Assembly: GCF_038396675.1 (NCBI RefSeq) | Contig: NC_088934.1 | Span: 37,721,001-37,785,000 of the forward strand | From: Hydra vulgaris | Taxonomy: Eukaryota; Cnidaria; Hydrozoa; Anthoathecata; Hydridae | Length of the DNA: 64,000 nt | Direction of reading: 5' to 3' | In this document: positions 43,861-53,302 of the stretch, piece after piece | How positions within the stretch are numbered: the stretch's first letter is position 1 | Layout: each line of letters opens with the position of its first letter | Position numbers and translations under genes: made by a program | Notes under the pieces: model-generated | The model's database searches: none | What the model saw: the letters and a program-made list of their open reading frames with translations, nothing else | Told to the model about the DNA's origin: nothing

Positions 43861-44415
43861 ACTGAAAATGTTTTATATACTGATCAAATTTATTTACCTT
43901 CACTGTGCAGATTGCTTAATGATTACTTCTTCGAAGTGACATCTCTGCATGCTTCTGACATAATTCAAATAAATCTTTATATATTTTTTCAGTTTATTAA
44001 ATTGGAATTGTTAAAATATCTTGATGCTGCTGCCAAACACTTGTTTAAAAAAGGCATACATTTGCCTTCATATATGAGAAAACAAGAAAGACTGGATCGA
44101 AAACTGTTATCTATGAAAACAAAACAAATTTCTTTGGATCATGATATTTTTAAAAAACAAGTATTGGCTCAAAATAAAATTAGAAGTTATTTATTAGATG
44201 CTCGTTTCTTAAGAACTAATAACGAATGCACTTGGGATAAATTACCCATATTAGATAATAGTACTATTCCTTCTGCATTAAACGAAGAAAATATTTATTA
44301 CATGCAACAAGAAGAAATGAATAGAATTTACTTGAACAATTATTCTCGATTAAAGACCATAAATCAATTTTTAGATAATCCTATTGATGATGTCATGACT
44401 AAAAAAGAAATATAA
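43861..44415 (+). pseudogene. Helical protein after the protease
   Basis: An open frame overlaps the protease end and runs to 44415. It has no early ATG, so its N-terminus is uncertain. Clear parts are LLKYLDAAAKHLFKKG and RKQERLDRKLLSMKTKQ, ending PIDDVMTKKEI. It could be a minor capsid or pVI-like protein, as these often lie near the protease, but no motif shows it. Confidence 0.4.
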
Positions 44416-44447
44416 ACGCAAGTGGCACTGAATTTATTATAACAAAC

Positions 44448-44558
44448 ATGAAACGAACATCGCACACGCTGCTAGAAGAAGTAATTAGAAGAAAATTTCT
44501 CAACATGCAGAGGTTATGGAGAGCTTTTTATTATTTTCAGAGAAAAGAAAAACATTGA
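44448..44558 (+). CDS. Small basic protein, 36 aa
   Basis: ATG to TGA, starting MKRTSHTLLEEVIRRKF and ending YYFQRKEKH. An amphipathic basic helix. Open and well placed between two genes, but short. Confidence 0.3.
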   Translation: MKRTSHTLLEEVIRRKFLNMQRLWRAFYYFQRKEKH

Positions 44559-44814
44559 ACTACTAAAAAACTGTACTGTACATGTTTTTAATAAATAATT
44601 GTGGATTTTCAATACGAACACAAAAAGAGGAGCAAAAATAAACTTTTATAAAGTAATTTGTTTAAATTGCAATGGCAAAAAGACGCTAATGATAAAACGA
44701 AATAAAAAGAAAAAACTAGAAGAAAAACAAGAAAACAGTAAATTTATTGTACGTAAGTCTTTAGAAAATTTTATATAACATTTTTTTACAAAAATGTATT
44801 TTTTTTTAATAAAC

Positions 44815-45051
44815 TTAAAATACTTTATCAGGTGGCATATAAGGGTTGACAGGTTTTGTAACAGTGGGTTTTGTAACAACATTTAATTTTTTGCCTTTCC
44901 ATACTTTTTTTAAACTGAGTAACAGCAAACCCACTTGTAATGCGTTAAATACATTTTTAGGAGATATATATTTGGCTATTCCTCTTCCGCGTCGTGTTTT
45001 TTTAGTTTTCTTACGTCTATAACGTCTTTGCCTTCTTTGTCGATAAGCCAT
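44815..45051 (-). CDS. Arg-rich core-like protein with hydrophobic segment, 78 aa
   Basis: Intact. Very basic N-terminus MAYRQRRQRRYRRKKTKKTR, then ALQVGLLLLSLKKVW, then a Thr/Pro/Val end. The basic-plus-hydrophobic layout resembles the pX-like genes at 10.9-11.6 kb. Likely a DNA-condensing virion peptide. Confidence 0.55.
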   Translation of the reverse strand: MAYRQRRQRRYRRKKTKKTRRGRGIAKYISPKNVFNALQVGLLLLSLKKVWKGKKLNVVTKPTVTKPVNPYMPPDKVF

Positions 45052-45089
45052 GTTCCATAAAATTTTATAACAAAATGTAAAAAATTTTT

Positions 45090-45308
45090 TTATGAGATTT
45101 CGAATTGTTTTTCTTGTTCGTCGTCATATATAAAAACAATATTCAATGTATTATTTGATCGAGTTACTTTCATAAGATGACTATGTTTCAAACGACATAA
45201 TAATGAATAATCGTTTCGCATTGTTTTGCAAGTATCAAGTTTAAAACCAAAAAAAGAAGTTAAACGTGGAAACGAATAAAACTCTTCTACATAGGTTTCA
45301 AAATCCAT
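45090..45308 (-). CDS. Small protein, KVTRSN paralogue 1, 72 aa
   Basis: Intact. Starts MDFETYVEEFYSFPRL; C-terminal part LMKVTRSNNTLNIVFIYDDE then QEKQFEIS. The next gene upstream has the same pattern, so they are duplicates. Beta-strand-rich. Unknown function. Confidence 0.55.
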   Translation of the reverse strand: MDFETYVEEFYSFPRLTSFFGFKLDTCKTMRNDYSLLCRLKHSHLMKVTRSNNTLNIVFIYDDEQEKQFEIS

Positions 45309-45309
45309 T

Positions 45310-45597
45310 TTATATTAGGCTTTCTTCTTCGAGAAACCAAATATCAAAAGAGTCTTTGATTACATCAACAAAATCCTCATATAACATTTCAAATTCGTGT
45401 TTATTTTCATCATAAATAAAATCAATATGAGCGTTATCATTAGAACGAGTTACTTTAATTTGTTTACCACCATCCAATCAAAAAAATAATTTAAAATTAC
45501 CATGGACTTTTTTTAAATTATCATTGCCTGTAAAGTTAGAAGTTTCTATATTAACGATTGAATTAAAAAATTCTTGTAAACAAGTTTTAAAATCCAT
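45310..45597 (-). pseudogene. Small protein, KVTRSN paralogue 2, one stop
   Basis: Starts MDFKTCLQEFFNSIVNI. One in-frame TGA, then QIKVTRSNDNAHIDFIYDEN and HEFEM, matching paralogue 1, plus a longer acidic end (DIWFLEEESLI). Its stop lies 2 bp before the ATG of paralogue 1. Confidence 0.55.
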
Positions 45598-45724
45598 TTT
45601 TTTCAAATGAAATTTTTTATATGAAAAAAACTATATTTATAGTTTTTTTTTAAAAAAAACACCATTAAATATTTTTTTTGACATTATACTTTTGGTAATT
45701 CTTTGCCATGATAAAACACTCCGT

Positions 45725-46021
45725 TCAGACACGACTTATTGTATATAATTTATTTACAATATCATATTCTAATACAAGTCCACCTAAAAAAGTGGATATT
45801 TTTGTGTGTCCGTGACCTTTATTCCCACTTATGATTTTAGCTATTCCGTCTTTGTATTCGTATATCAATATATATTCTCCACGTTCGCTCGTATGTGTTC
45901 TTAAATTCTTCATTCTGTTTCTGTATCGACTGTATTTATTTATTTCTTTTAACAACAACATATAATCGTTCCAATTTTCTTTCACATGTTTAAAAATGAT
46001 TGTCCAAAACAACTTTTGCAA
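45725..46021 (-). CDS. Hypothetical protein, 98 aa
   Basis: Intact. Helical basic N-terminus (KHVKENWNDYMLLLKEINKY). The second half is strand-rich (GEYILIYEYKDGIAKIISGN), a pattern loosely like the KVTRSN paralogues next door. The perfect hairpin at 46036-46091 lies 15 bp before its ATG. Confidence 0.5.
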   Translation of the reverse strand: MQKLFWTIIFKHVKENWNDYMLLLKEINKYSRYRNRMKNLRTHTSERGEYILIYEYKDGIAKIISGNKGHGHTKISTFLGGLVLEYDIVNKLYTISRV

Positions 46022-46035
46022 TATTTTTTATTATG

Positions 46036-46091
46036 AATTCAAAACAACGAGAAACATCACGTTTACGTGATGTTTCTCGTTGTTTTGAATT
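46036..46091. repeat. Perfect 27-bp-arm hairpin in a divergent intergenic region
   Basis: AATTCAAAACAACGAGAAAC... and its exact complement are separated by only TT at 46063-46064. It lies between a minus-strand gene (start 46021) and plus-strand genes. It could be a regulatory or replication site, a small-RNA precursor or a MITE footprint. Confidence 0.85.
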
Positions 46092-46167
46092 TATTTAAAA
46101 TGCTGTTTTAACATTTATCGCAGAGTTTTTAAAAAGTTGTTTACTCCATTTTTTAATCTCTTTAATT

Positions 46168-46182
46168 TTATATATAAAAGCG
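46168..46182 (+). promoter_or_regulatory. TATA-like sequence
   Basis: TTATATATAAAAGCG, about 185 bp before the ATG at 46362. Plausible TAT-A box but not tightly placed. Confidence 0.3.
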
Positions 46183-46361
46183 TTATTAAAAGTTCCTAAA
46201 TTTAACTACCATGACACAGCATTCTCTTTTCATTGAATAAAGTTACATCACTTTGTTTTTTAAACAAACTAATCTGTAGAGATTGAATTTTTTTACATTA
46301 AAAGCGTGTTTTTTGCTAACAAAACCAAAGGGCGACAACAAGACTAGTGAAAAGATTAAAA

Positions 46362-46691
46362 ATGAAAAATAATAAAACCGAAGTAGTAGTAGAGTTAAAG
46401 TTTCCTTAATCGGACATCATAGCTACTGAAGATGATGCAGAAATTTACGAACGTTTGTTTAAAACAAAAACAATAGAAGAGGAAGATGAGAAAAAAAGTA
46501 AAGAAATAATATGAAATAATAAGATGAAAAAAAAACTCATTTTAATATCGAAAAAGTAAGTAGATTTTTTAAAATATATTTTCTTATAAATAAACATAAG
46601 TTTTTTTTGCGAGTTTTTTTATTTTTTTTAGAAAAAAAAAAAGACCAAAAACCGATAAAAGTACGACGCAAAGCGTTATCACAATTATTTA
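46362..46691 (+). pseudogene. Acidic/basic small protein with one intron
   Basis: Exon 1 starts MKNNKTEVVVELKFP, has a TAA at codon 16, then an acidic helix (TEDDAEIYERLF; IEEEDEKKSKE). A consensus donor AAAAAGTAAGTAG at 46556 and an acceptor TTTTTTTTAG ending at 46631 bound a 76-bp intron. The second exon has a basic end (KPIKVRRKALSQLFM) before TAA. One frameshift near 46514 is needed to connect exon 1 to the donor. Confidence 0.5.
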
Positions 46692-46779
46692 TGTAAAAAA
46701 ATAATAGGCATTTCTGCGAAATTATAACTTTTTTATTATATTATATTATTTCTATTTTTTCGTCTAATGTTTGCTTTTT

Positions 46780-47036
46780 TTAATTGTTGTTTAGTATCGA
46801 CATATGATTAAGCTGTATAAGCCCAATGTTTTCTTCTTGTACCCACTCTTCTAAGTTTACGGTTTGTTTTTTATCTTTATATCTATTATTTGTTCTTCGT
46901 AAACATGATAATATTTTTTTACAATTACTCGGTAAATACTCGCTATCGGTCTGTGTCAATGTTGAACTCTGTTTGGACCAGTTTATGTTTGAATTGATTT
47001 TTTTGTTCTAGAAACTGTTGTTTTTGTACGTGCCAT
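46780..47036 (-). pseudogene. Protein with histone-H3-like N-terminus
   Basis: The ATG at 47036 opens MARTKTTVSRTKKSIQT, and TAA follows. One base over, a coding-like frame continues: LTQTDSEYLPSNCKKILSC, then NLEEWVQEENIGLIQLN. The N-terminus matches the H3 tail start (ARTK at residues 2-5 after Met removal) followed by Thr/Lys/Arg. The body is not a histone fold. CTAGATCACTAAATAATG upstream resembles the element's start motif. Confidence 0.4.
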
Positions 47037-47201
47037 ATTTACATTATTTAGTGATCTAGGAGTATACCTTATTTTGGGCAATATTGTTAAAAAAAATGAT
47101 ATTTTTATTTTAAAGTTTATATATACTTTTTATTTATTACAAAACAACATAGCATTTATATATAAATTAACTAACTTGAAAATATTCTTTTTTAGTAAAA
47201 A

Positions 47202-47588
47202 ATGAGATACATATTTATTAATAAAATTAAATACGAAATACATAGCCATGTTTTCTTTAATAATTTTTATATCATTTGCGATGAAAAAAACAACCAGTTA
47301 TTCATGTATTTCCATACAGTTACAAAAGAGGTATTTTTTTTTCACTTTTTACATTAAAAATAAAAAAATTTTTTTATAAAATCTATTCTATTTTCTTATA
47401 GATCAAGAATTAGAAAAACTTGATTAGTTTCTAGAAAAAGTACAAGAAAGACATAAGATTACACAAAATAAAGAAATAGATCCCACACATTGGGATTATT
47501 CCCCACGTAGGTTTAACTTTATTATTTTATATTGTTTATAAAAAATACTTCTTTAATAGTCTATCTCTTTTGTTTAGAGAGCCCTAAA
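47202..47588 (+). pseudogene. Small three-exon gene
   Basis: ATG 47202 comes 6 bp after CTTTTTTAG. Exon 1 (43 codons, MRYIFINKIKYEIHSH...) ends AAAGAG|GTATTT. Intron 1 ends TTCTTATAG at 47401. Exon 2 has ELEKL...FLEKVQERHKITQ and DPTHWDYSPR. Intron 2 runs 47511-47577 (CGTAG|GTTTAA to TTTGTTTAG), and exon 3 ends after RREP. A 1-nt indel and a stop in exon 2 mean it is broken. The short introns (71 and 67 bp) are predicted from signals only. Confidence 0.45.
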
Positions 47589-47665
47589 CCGGGATAAATA
47601 TATTTATTTTTTACATTGTATATATTTTTTAAGAAATAAATTTTTTATTAGTTTTTTATGTGTGT

Positions 47666-47971
<306 letters not shown>

Positions 47972-47986
47972 TATAATAGAAAAAAA

Positions 47987-48301
47987 ATGATAAAACAATT
48001 AATAAATAATGTGGCTATTCAACTTGAAAATCATTGGCAGCAATTGGCCATTTTTTAAAATTTTAAGAGTAAAGATATCAAAGCAATTGACTTTAAATAT
48101 GTTAGACAAAGCGAAAAAATTAAAAGAATTTTAATGTTATATTTGTTACAAAACGTATCCAGAAAAAGAGCTTTAAAACGATTATTTTATATTTTATCAT
48201 GGTGGATAGATTATGATAACAATAAAGAACTATTGCTTATTTTATATAACTCGAAAATATATGTAGAAAATTATATTGTAAAACACTATATATATTTTTA
48301 G
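47987..48301 (+). pseudogene. Death-domain-like protein 1
   Basis: 104 codons with one TAA at codon 24. The order of hydrophobics fits a death domain: [15 protein letters not shown] (helices 1-2 with the typical W-x2-LA), KDIKAID, QSEKIKRILMLYLLQN (helices 4-5) and RALKRLFYIL (helix 6), then a 30-residue tail. Death domains mediate assembly of apoptosis and NF-kB complexes. Gene 2, right after it, repeats the pattern. This is a judgement from pattern, not from a search. Confidence 0.5.
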
Positions 48302-48305
48302 CATA

Positions 48306-48840
48306 ATGAATATTTCAAAAATTAAATTAAAAATAACAGAACGTTTTAAAAGTCGATGGGAAACAATGGCAGAATACCTTGATTATAAAAAACATCAAAT
48401 TGAAACTATCAAGCACGATTATCATAACACAAACGAAAGAATGTATAGACTTTTAACTTAATTATTTTAAAAACACTATTCAGAAAGTGACGCAGTAAGA
48501 GCTTTGTAGGACGCGTTTTGATGTTGGTCGTTAGATGTATTAACAAAAGAAAAAAAATAAGGAGCTTATCAACGACATAAGAGAAACTATGGAAGTGTTA
48601 AAAAATTTATTTTATAATAGTTTTTTTATGCTTGTGTTTTTTTTATATTTGTAAATTTTTTTCAGCTAACAAATATACTGACTAATAAAAATAAAACAAC
48701 TTATAAAGAGCTGTGGCTGGTAAGAGCATTTTTTATCTTATGTTTTTTACCAAACATTTTTTTTTACCAAACATTTTTTTATATGAAATATTTTTTTGTA
48801 TTAATATTTTTTATATAGCTCTGGAGAAATTATAAATGAA
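48306..48840 (+). pseudogene. Death-domain-like protein 2, with introns
   Basis: Starts 4 bp after gene 1. LKITERFKSRWETMAEYLDY, then HQIETIKHDYHNTNERMYRL, then KHYSESDAVRAL: again W-x2-MA, I-x2-I and a terminal Ala-Leu helix. Several stops follow. Further on, splice signals frame a small exon (TTTTTTTCAG at 48665 to CTGTGGCTG|GTAAGAG at 48720), and an acceptor ATATAG near 48819 leads to LWRNYK and a stop. Confidence 0.45.
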
Positions 48841-48861
48841 TTCTTTATTTGTCTTCATGAT

Positions 48862-49164
48862 TTGTTTTATTTATCGTCGGAAGAAGAGATGGATTCAGAA
48901 GAAGAAATGACTGAAGAAGATTTTGAAGAATATATAGAGTTTGAAATGCAAATGCTAGAAGACGAAGCAAACGAAACGGATGACGAAGAATATATAGAAG
49001 AATTAAAAAGACAAATGTTAGAAGAAGAAATGATAGAAGATATAGAAAATATAGACAATATAGTCAATATAGATATAGACAATATAGAAGAATATATAAA
49101 TAGTGTGTTAAATAATATGGAAGATATACCTGAATTAGATTTTTATAACTTTTGTTTTTTTTAA
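48862..49164 (+). CDS. Highly acidic protein, 100 aa
   Basis: Intact. Glu/Asp-dominated helical repeats (SEEEMDSEEEMTEEDFEEYI; MLEEEMIEDIENID). Could mimic DNA or bind basic proteins; such acidic proteins are common in large DNA viruses but not diagnostic. Confidence 0.5.
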   Translation: MFYLSSEEEMDSEEEMTEEDFEEYIEFEMQMLEDEANETDDEEYIEELKRQMLEEEMIEDIENIDNIVNIDIDNIEEYINSVLNNMEDIPELDFYNFCFF

Positions 49165-49209
49165 ATATGTTTTTTTTTAGGTAACTAAAAAATAGTTTTC
49201 TTTAATATA

Positions 49210-49509
49210 ATGGAAGAAATCGAAAATAATATAATTGTTCAACCAAATTTCTTCTTAGCATTAGAAGAAAACGAAATTAATGATGATGATGACGATGATG
49301 ATAATGATAATGATGAAGAGCTCGAAATAGACTATGATGAAATAGAAGATAATATGTATCCAGGATTTGGACAACTTTATGATGATGTTGAAGAAAAAAT
49401 AGAAACTATAACTTTTAAAGAACAAGAAGTTTATAATGATAAAATTAATATAGAAAATTTTTTTTATCACTCATTATATTTTTATATTTTTTATTTTTAT
49501 ACATGTTAA
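49210..49509 (+). CDS. Acidic protein, 99 aa
   Basis: Intact. Starts MEEIENNIIVQPNFFLAL, has a poly-Asp run (NDDDDDDDNDNDEELE), then YPGFGQLYDDVEEKIE; the hydrophobic end may be read-through into intergenic DNA. TTTTTTTTTAGGTAACTAA lies 15 bp upstream. Confidence 0.5.
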   Translation: MEEIENNIIVQPNFFLALEENEINDDDDDDDNDNDEELEIDYDEIEDNMYPGFGQLYDDVEEKIETITFKEQEVYNDKINIENFFYHSLYFYIFYFYTC

Positions 49510-49544
49510 ATAATTATTGTATAGTTTAGCAATTAATAAAAGAA

Positions 49545-49850
49545 AATGGCTCATCTGATGGCTTTTTTGAATTTTTTTTGAAAATTTGAATAAAGATAAA
49601 AGGTATCAGTTATTATGCGCTTTCAATAAAGTGGACGAAGCAATACAGGAACTTCAACAAGAAGATGTTATTGACCCTGAAAAGTTGAAAGAAAAATTTA
49701 AATTTATTTACGATGAAATTTTAAAAATAAAAGAACTTAGACAAATCATATATAAAGATACAGCAGATAAAGAAATAGAAGAAGCTACAAAAAAAGTCGA
49801 CTTTACTTTAGCAGAAATAAATAAAGTTTATCATTTTTATACGATTTATT
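49545..49850 (+). pseudogene. Coiled-coil protein
   Basis: ATG 49545 (MAHLMAFLNF) is followed by a frameshift near 49580. Then comes a helical body: YQLLCAFNKVDEAIQELQQ, KLKEKFKFIYDEILKIKELR, KEIEEATKKVDFTLAEINK. Downstream the frame runs into a hydrophobic AT-rich tail. A possible donor after NK (AAA|GTTTATC) could splice to the TTTTTTTAG at 49926 and give an early stop. Confidence 0.45.
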
Positions 49851-49941
49851 TTTTTGTTAAAGACTTGTTCTTTTTTTCATGTTTTATAATCCTTTTTTTA
49901 TATAAATATATCATTTCTTTTTTTAGCAACTAATATAAAAA

Positions 49942-50901
49942 ATGTCTAGCAACATGTATCCATGCTGTTTTTGCGAAGTACCATTTCCTATGGAACAACT
50001 ATTGATACATCAACAAGAATGTGCCGACGATAAATTTACTCACGAATGTTTCATATGTAAAAAAAAAGTCAAAGACCTTTTAAATCATAAATGTGAATAT
50101 GAATTTGAAGAGCAAGAGAAAAATATACTGTTTTTTTTGCAATACGACTACTGATAAGAAAGACTATGAGGAACACAGTATCATTTGTTTTCATCATTAC
50201 AAAGATACTCAGAACCAATACTACGAGGAACAAAAGAAAAGTTTAAATTATATGAATCTTTCCATTAACAATTGATGTTTACAATGAAAATTTAAATGAA
50301 AAATTAAATGCTTTAGCTAAACAACTAGTAGATAACAAAGAAATCAAAAAACTCAACGATGAAATTACAAAACTACATCAAATCTTCGAAGAAAACAACA
50401 CTGAATTCTGAGAATTAAAAGGAGTCGTTTTTCAAAACGTATTTAACAAAGAAAAAAAAGGTAACACAACATCCATTTAAAGATTTAAAAATCATAAAAT
50501 TAGATCAAATGGATCTGAGACTTTTATTCAACGAGCCTTATTATTCGCTACCAGTTTACACTACTGAAGGTTATCTCTATCGTACGAAAATTTATGGACA
50601 CGATGTTAAAGAAGAGCACATGTCAATTTATTTTCAATTAATTCAAACCGAACATGATCGCGCTTTAGAATGGCCATTTACTAAAAAAGTGGTATGTAGT
50701 TTTAGAAACAACAAGAAATATTATGCTCACACCATTTCATTAGAAAATCATACTCAATTTTCTAATTATGGAACTAGAAGTTTTGATAAGCCCAAAGAAG
50801 CATACAACGAACCAGTTGGTTTTCAAAGTTTTATTAACCATCAAGAACTTAAAAACTTTATAATAAACAATACTTTATACATTACTATTTCTATTCAATA
50901 A
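49942..50901 (+). pseudogene. TRAF-like protein: zinc fingers, coiled coil, MATH domain
   Basis: The N-terminus has TRAF-type C-x2-C-x11-H-x4-C fingers: YPCCFCEVPFPMEQLLIHQQ, HECFICKKKVKDLLNHKC and, after a frameshift near 50120, CFFCNTTTDKKDYEEHSIIC. A coiled coil (NEKLNALAKQLVDNKEIKKL) follows. The C-terminal MATH/TRAF-C domain is in an open frame: EPYYSLPVYTTEGYLYRTKI, HMSIYFQLIQTEHDRALEWP (the typical EhD-LxWPF), GFQSFINHQELKNF and NNTLYITISI. TRAF proteins link TNF/IL-1 receptors to NF-kB. No RING is seen. It starts 16 bp after TTTTTTTAGCAACTAATA. Three lesions split the gene, but the MATH part is whole. Confidence 0.75.
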
Positions 50902-51010
50902 ATGAATTTTGTAACACTTGTATTACTTTTTTGTATTCTATTTTATATATACATTTTTATGTAATCATTTTATATAATAAAAATTTATTTTTTTAGATTA
51001 ACTAAAAAAA

Positions 51011-51433
51011 ATGAATCCATCAGATATTTTAAGACAAATGACAAACGAGTTTACTAGAGACAATGTTAGAAATATCAGATATATATTGAAAGTTCTACTT
51101 GGTGTAAAAAAAAAATTAAAAGAAGCTATCGACATTATGGATTATATAAAAAAAAACGCTGTTGAAGATGATAATGGAAACGTTTATGAAAGTATGGAAA
51201 GTAAATTATATTATATACTGCAAATTTCCAATGTTATTGGTCGAAAAGATATATACAAGAAATTTTAAAATAAAATCCCTCGTTTACCTACATATAAAGA
51301 AACCATAAATTTAGCAATGAGCTGCGAACAAAGTAAAAAATTACCTCCTGTATACTCATCTGAAGGACAATATTACCCTAGTCAAGTTGTTAATGTTAAA
51401 CAAGAAAAACTCTGTGAATTTTGTAAACGCTAA
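51011..51433 (+). pseudogene. Death-effector-like helical protein
   Basis: 140 codons in one frame with a TAA at codon 86. Features: ILRQMTNEFTRDNVRNIRYI, LKEAIDIMDYIKKNAVEDDN and LYYILQISNVIGRKDIYKKF. The last resembles the end of a death effector domain (LxxLLxxIxRxDL). The C-terminus has Pro-rich and Cys parts (LPPVYSSEGQYYPSQ; CEFCKR). It follows the TRAF gene and is preceded by TTTTTTTAGATTAACTAA. The fold is tentative. Confidence 0.4.
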
Positions 51434-51498
51434 TATTTTTTTTATATTTTTAATTGTTATTTAATTTGTTATACTTTTTTAGATAACTAATTAATAAA

Positions 51499-52001
51499 AT
51501 GCATTACATCTTCTACAGTGCTATTCCAATCGAAACGTATCATGATTTAACGATTATACCAAAAGACCTTCAAGAAGAAACTAAACGTCATTTAGATTAT
51601 GTTATAAGCCTTACTCCTGGTATTAAAAAACCTAAAAAAACAACACTAATTTGGTTTAAAAAAGAGGAACCACATTTTTACATTGTTATTATTATGATGC
51701 TTATCATTTGCAAGTTTACGATGATACCTTTGATAAAGAAATTCAAACCAAATTAACCTTAAAAGATCTCTGCAAAAGATTATTAGCTCAAAAAAGAATA
51801 TTATACGAATTCAATATTTTACGAGAAAATATTATTACCCTATTTGACAAAACCAAAACTCCTAATAGCAAATGGAAAGATGGAGTCAATATTAGAGAGT
51901 TCTTTTATAATAGCGAGAAAGATCATTATTTTAAACCCATGTTGGAAGAAAAAAAACATTTATTTTTTTTCTATCTTCAAAGACGTTTACTATATATTTA
52001 A
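51499..52001 (+). pseudogene. Hypothetical protein, one frameshift
   Basis: Starts MHYIFYSAIPIETYHDL after CTTTTTTAGATAACTAATTA. A frameshift near 51690 leads to TFDKEIQTKLTLKDLCKRLL, FNILRENIITLFDKTK and KWKDGVNIREFFYNSEK. Mainly helical. Downstream GTTTTTACAG at about 52012 may be an acceptor. Function unknown. Confidence 0.5.
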
Positions 52002-52416
52002 TTTGGTTTTTACAGAAAATAGTTGTTTCTCTTAACAATATTGAAGACTCAAACTGGATTTAATTGAACAATTACATTCTTTAATATTAAAATATATATA
52101 ATGGTCAAAAGAACAATTTTATTTTGTAATAGACAATTATTTTATACACATCAATAATATTAATAAGTTTTTATAATTTTATAAATCAATATAATTTTGC
52201 AATGCATCAAAATTTTAACATGAAAAAATATATTTTTTTTACATCTATAGCTAAAAATAATGAAATATTATAAAATTATGAAAGAAAACAAAGAAAAAAA
52301 AAAAAAGAGCAGATATATATTAGGAGGTATATTTATTTTTTTATTTATTTTTTAATTTTTCTAAAAAAAACTCTTTTTTCTCTTTTTTTATAGATACGAA
52401 AAAATATTTTAATAAA

Positions 52417-52521
52417 ATGAACATAGAAAATCGAATAAAAACAAAAACAATCAATCAAAGATATTTCTGTGTCAAACAGTGTAATATTTGTGAAGCTTGT
52501 TTGCTTCAAAAAAGAAAATAA
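52417..52521 (+). CDS. Small Cys-containing protein, 34 aa
   Basis: ATG comes after TTTTTTTATAG and an AT stretch. Ends RYFCVKQCNICEACLLQKRK, a C-x3-C-x2-C-x2-C cluster. Short but set up like the other small genes. Confidence 0.4.
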   Translation: MNIENRIKTKTINQRYFCVKQCNICEACLLQKRK

Positions 52522-52655
52522 CTTTTTTGTTTAATTTTTATATAGAATATATTTTTTATTAAATATTGTCTCTTTTTTCTTTTTAACTATTTATTTTTTT
52601 ATATTACACTTTAATCTTTTTTATATTACACTTTTATTCATTTTTTTTAGAAAAA

Positions 52656-52903
52656 ATGACAAATTTAAATAATAATAATAAGATGGAAGAAATATTGGAA
52701 AGTACAGATGAAAAACCATTTGAAATTGTAACTAATAAAAAAAAACAAAGAGTGAAAAGAGAAAAGAAAGACTGTTCTTTGGAAGAGGGTTTACATTTGA
52801 CAAATGCTTTAAAGATGAAGACATAAAAATAGAACCAAAACCACCTATCCACACTTCTATAAATGAATTCAATAAAATAGTATTTGTCAATAAAAAGATG
52901 TAA
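52656..52903 (+). pseudogene. Charged small protein, one frameshift
   Basis: ATG comes 6 bp after TTTTTTTTAG. Starts MTNLNNNNKMEEILESTDEK, then basic KKKQRVKREKKDCSLEEG. A frameshift near 52795 leads to DEDIKIEPKPPIHTSINEFN. Likely disordered. Confidence 0.45.
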
Positions 52904-52979
52904 TATAAAATTGTAATTTTTTAAATATTTTTTTATACTTATTAATAATTTATTTTTTTATAAACAGCTAACTAATACA

Positions 52980-53222
52980 ATGTCTGGAAATTGTTTATGT
53001 AACAATGGTTTATGTGGAACAAAGATTGAACTAACAGCTGAAGAAGTCTTATTTGTAATGGATCACCCAAAAAAAATATCAAAAGAGATTTCTCGATGAA
53101 GTAGTCATCTATCATCATTTTTTTCATCTAGGAAAAAAATTGGATTCCTCTAGAACATTCGATATCATAAAATTGGAATATCCATTGTTTAGAAAATACT
53201 TGCACGATAACGATGGCATTTG
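52980..53222 (+). pseudogene. Last right-arm gene, Cys at N-terminus
   Basis: ATG comes after AAACAGCTAACTAATACA. Starts MSGNCLCNNGLCGTKIEL (three Cys close together). A frameshift near 53080 leads to KRFLDEVVIYHHFFHLGKKL and IIKLEYPLFRKYLHDNDG before TGA. It ends about 80 bp from the right TIR. Confidence 0.45.
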
Positions 53223-53302
53223 AAACAATGACATTTTAAACAATACTTGTAAAAAATTGTTTAATGAAAATTAAAATATGTCATAACATTTTTTTATTAC
53301 CG

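Noticed and set aside
46826..47011. Plus-strand frame rich in Cys/Phe
   Set aside because: It is the antisense shadow of the minus-strand gene that starts MARTK.
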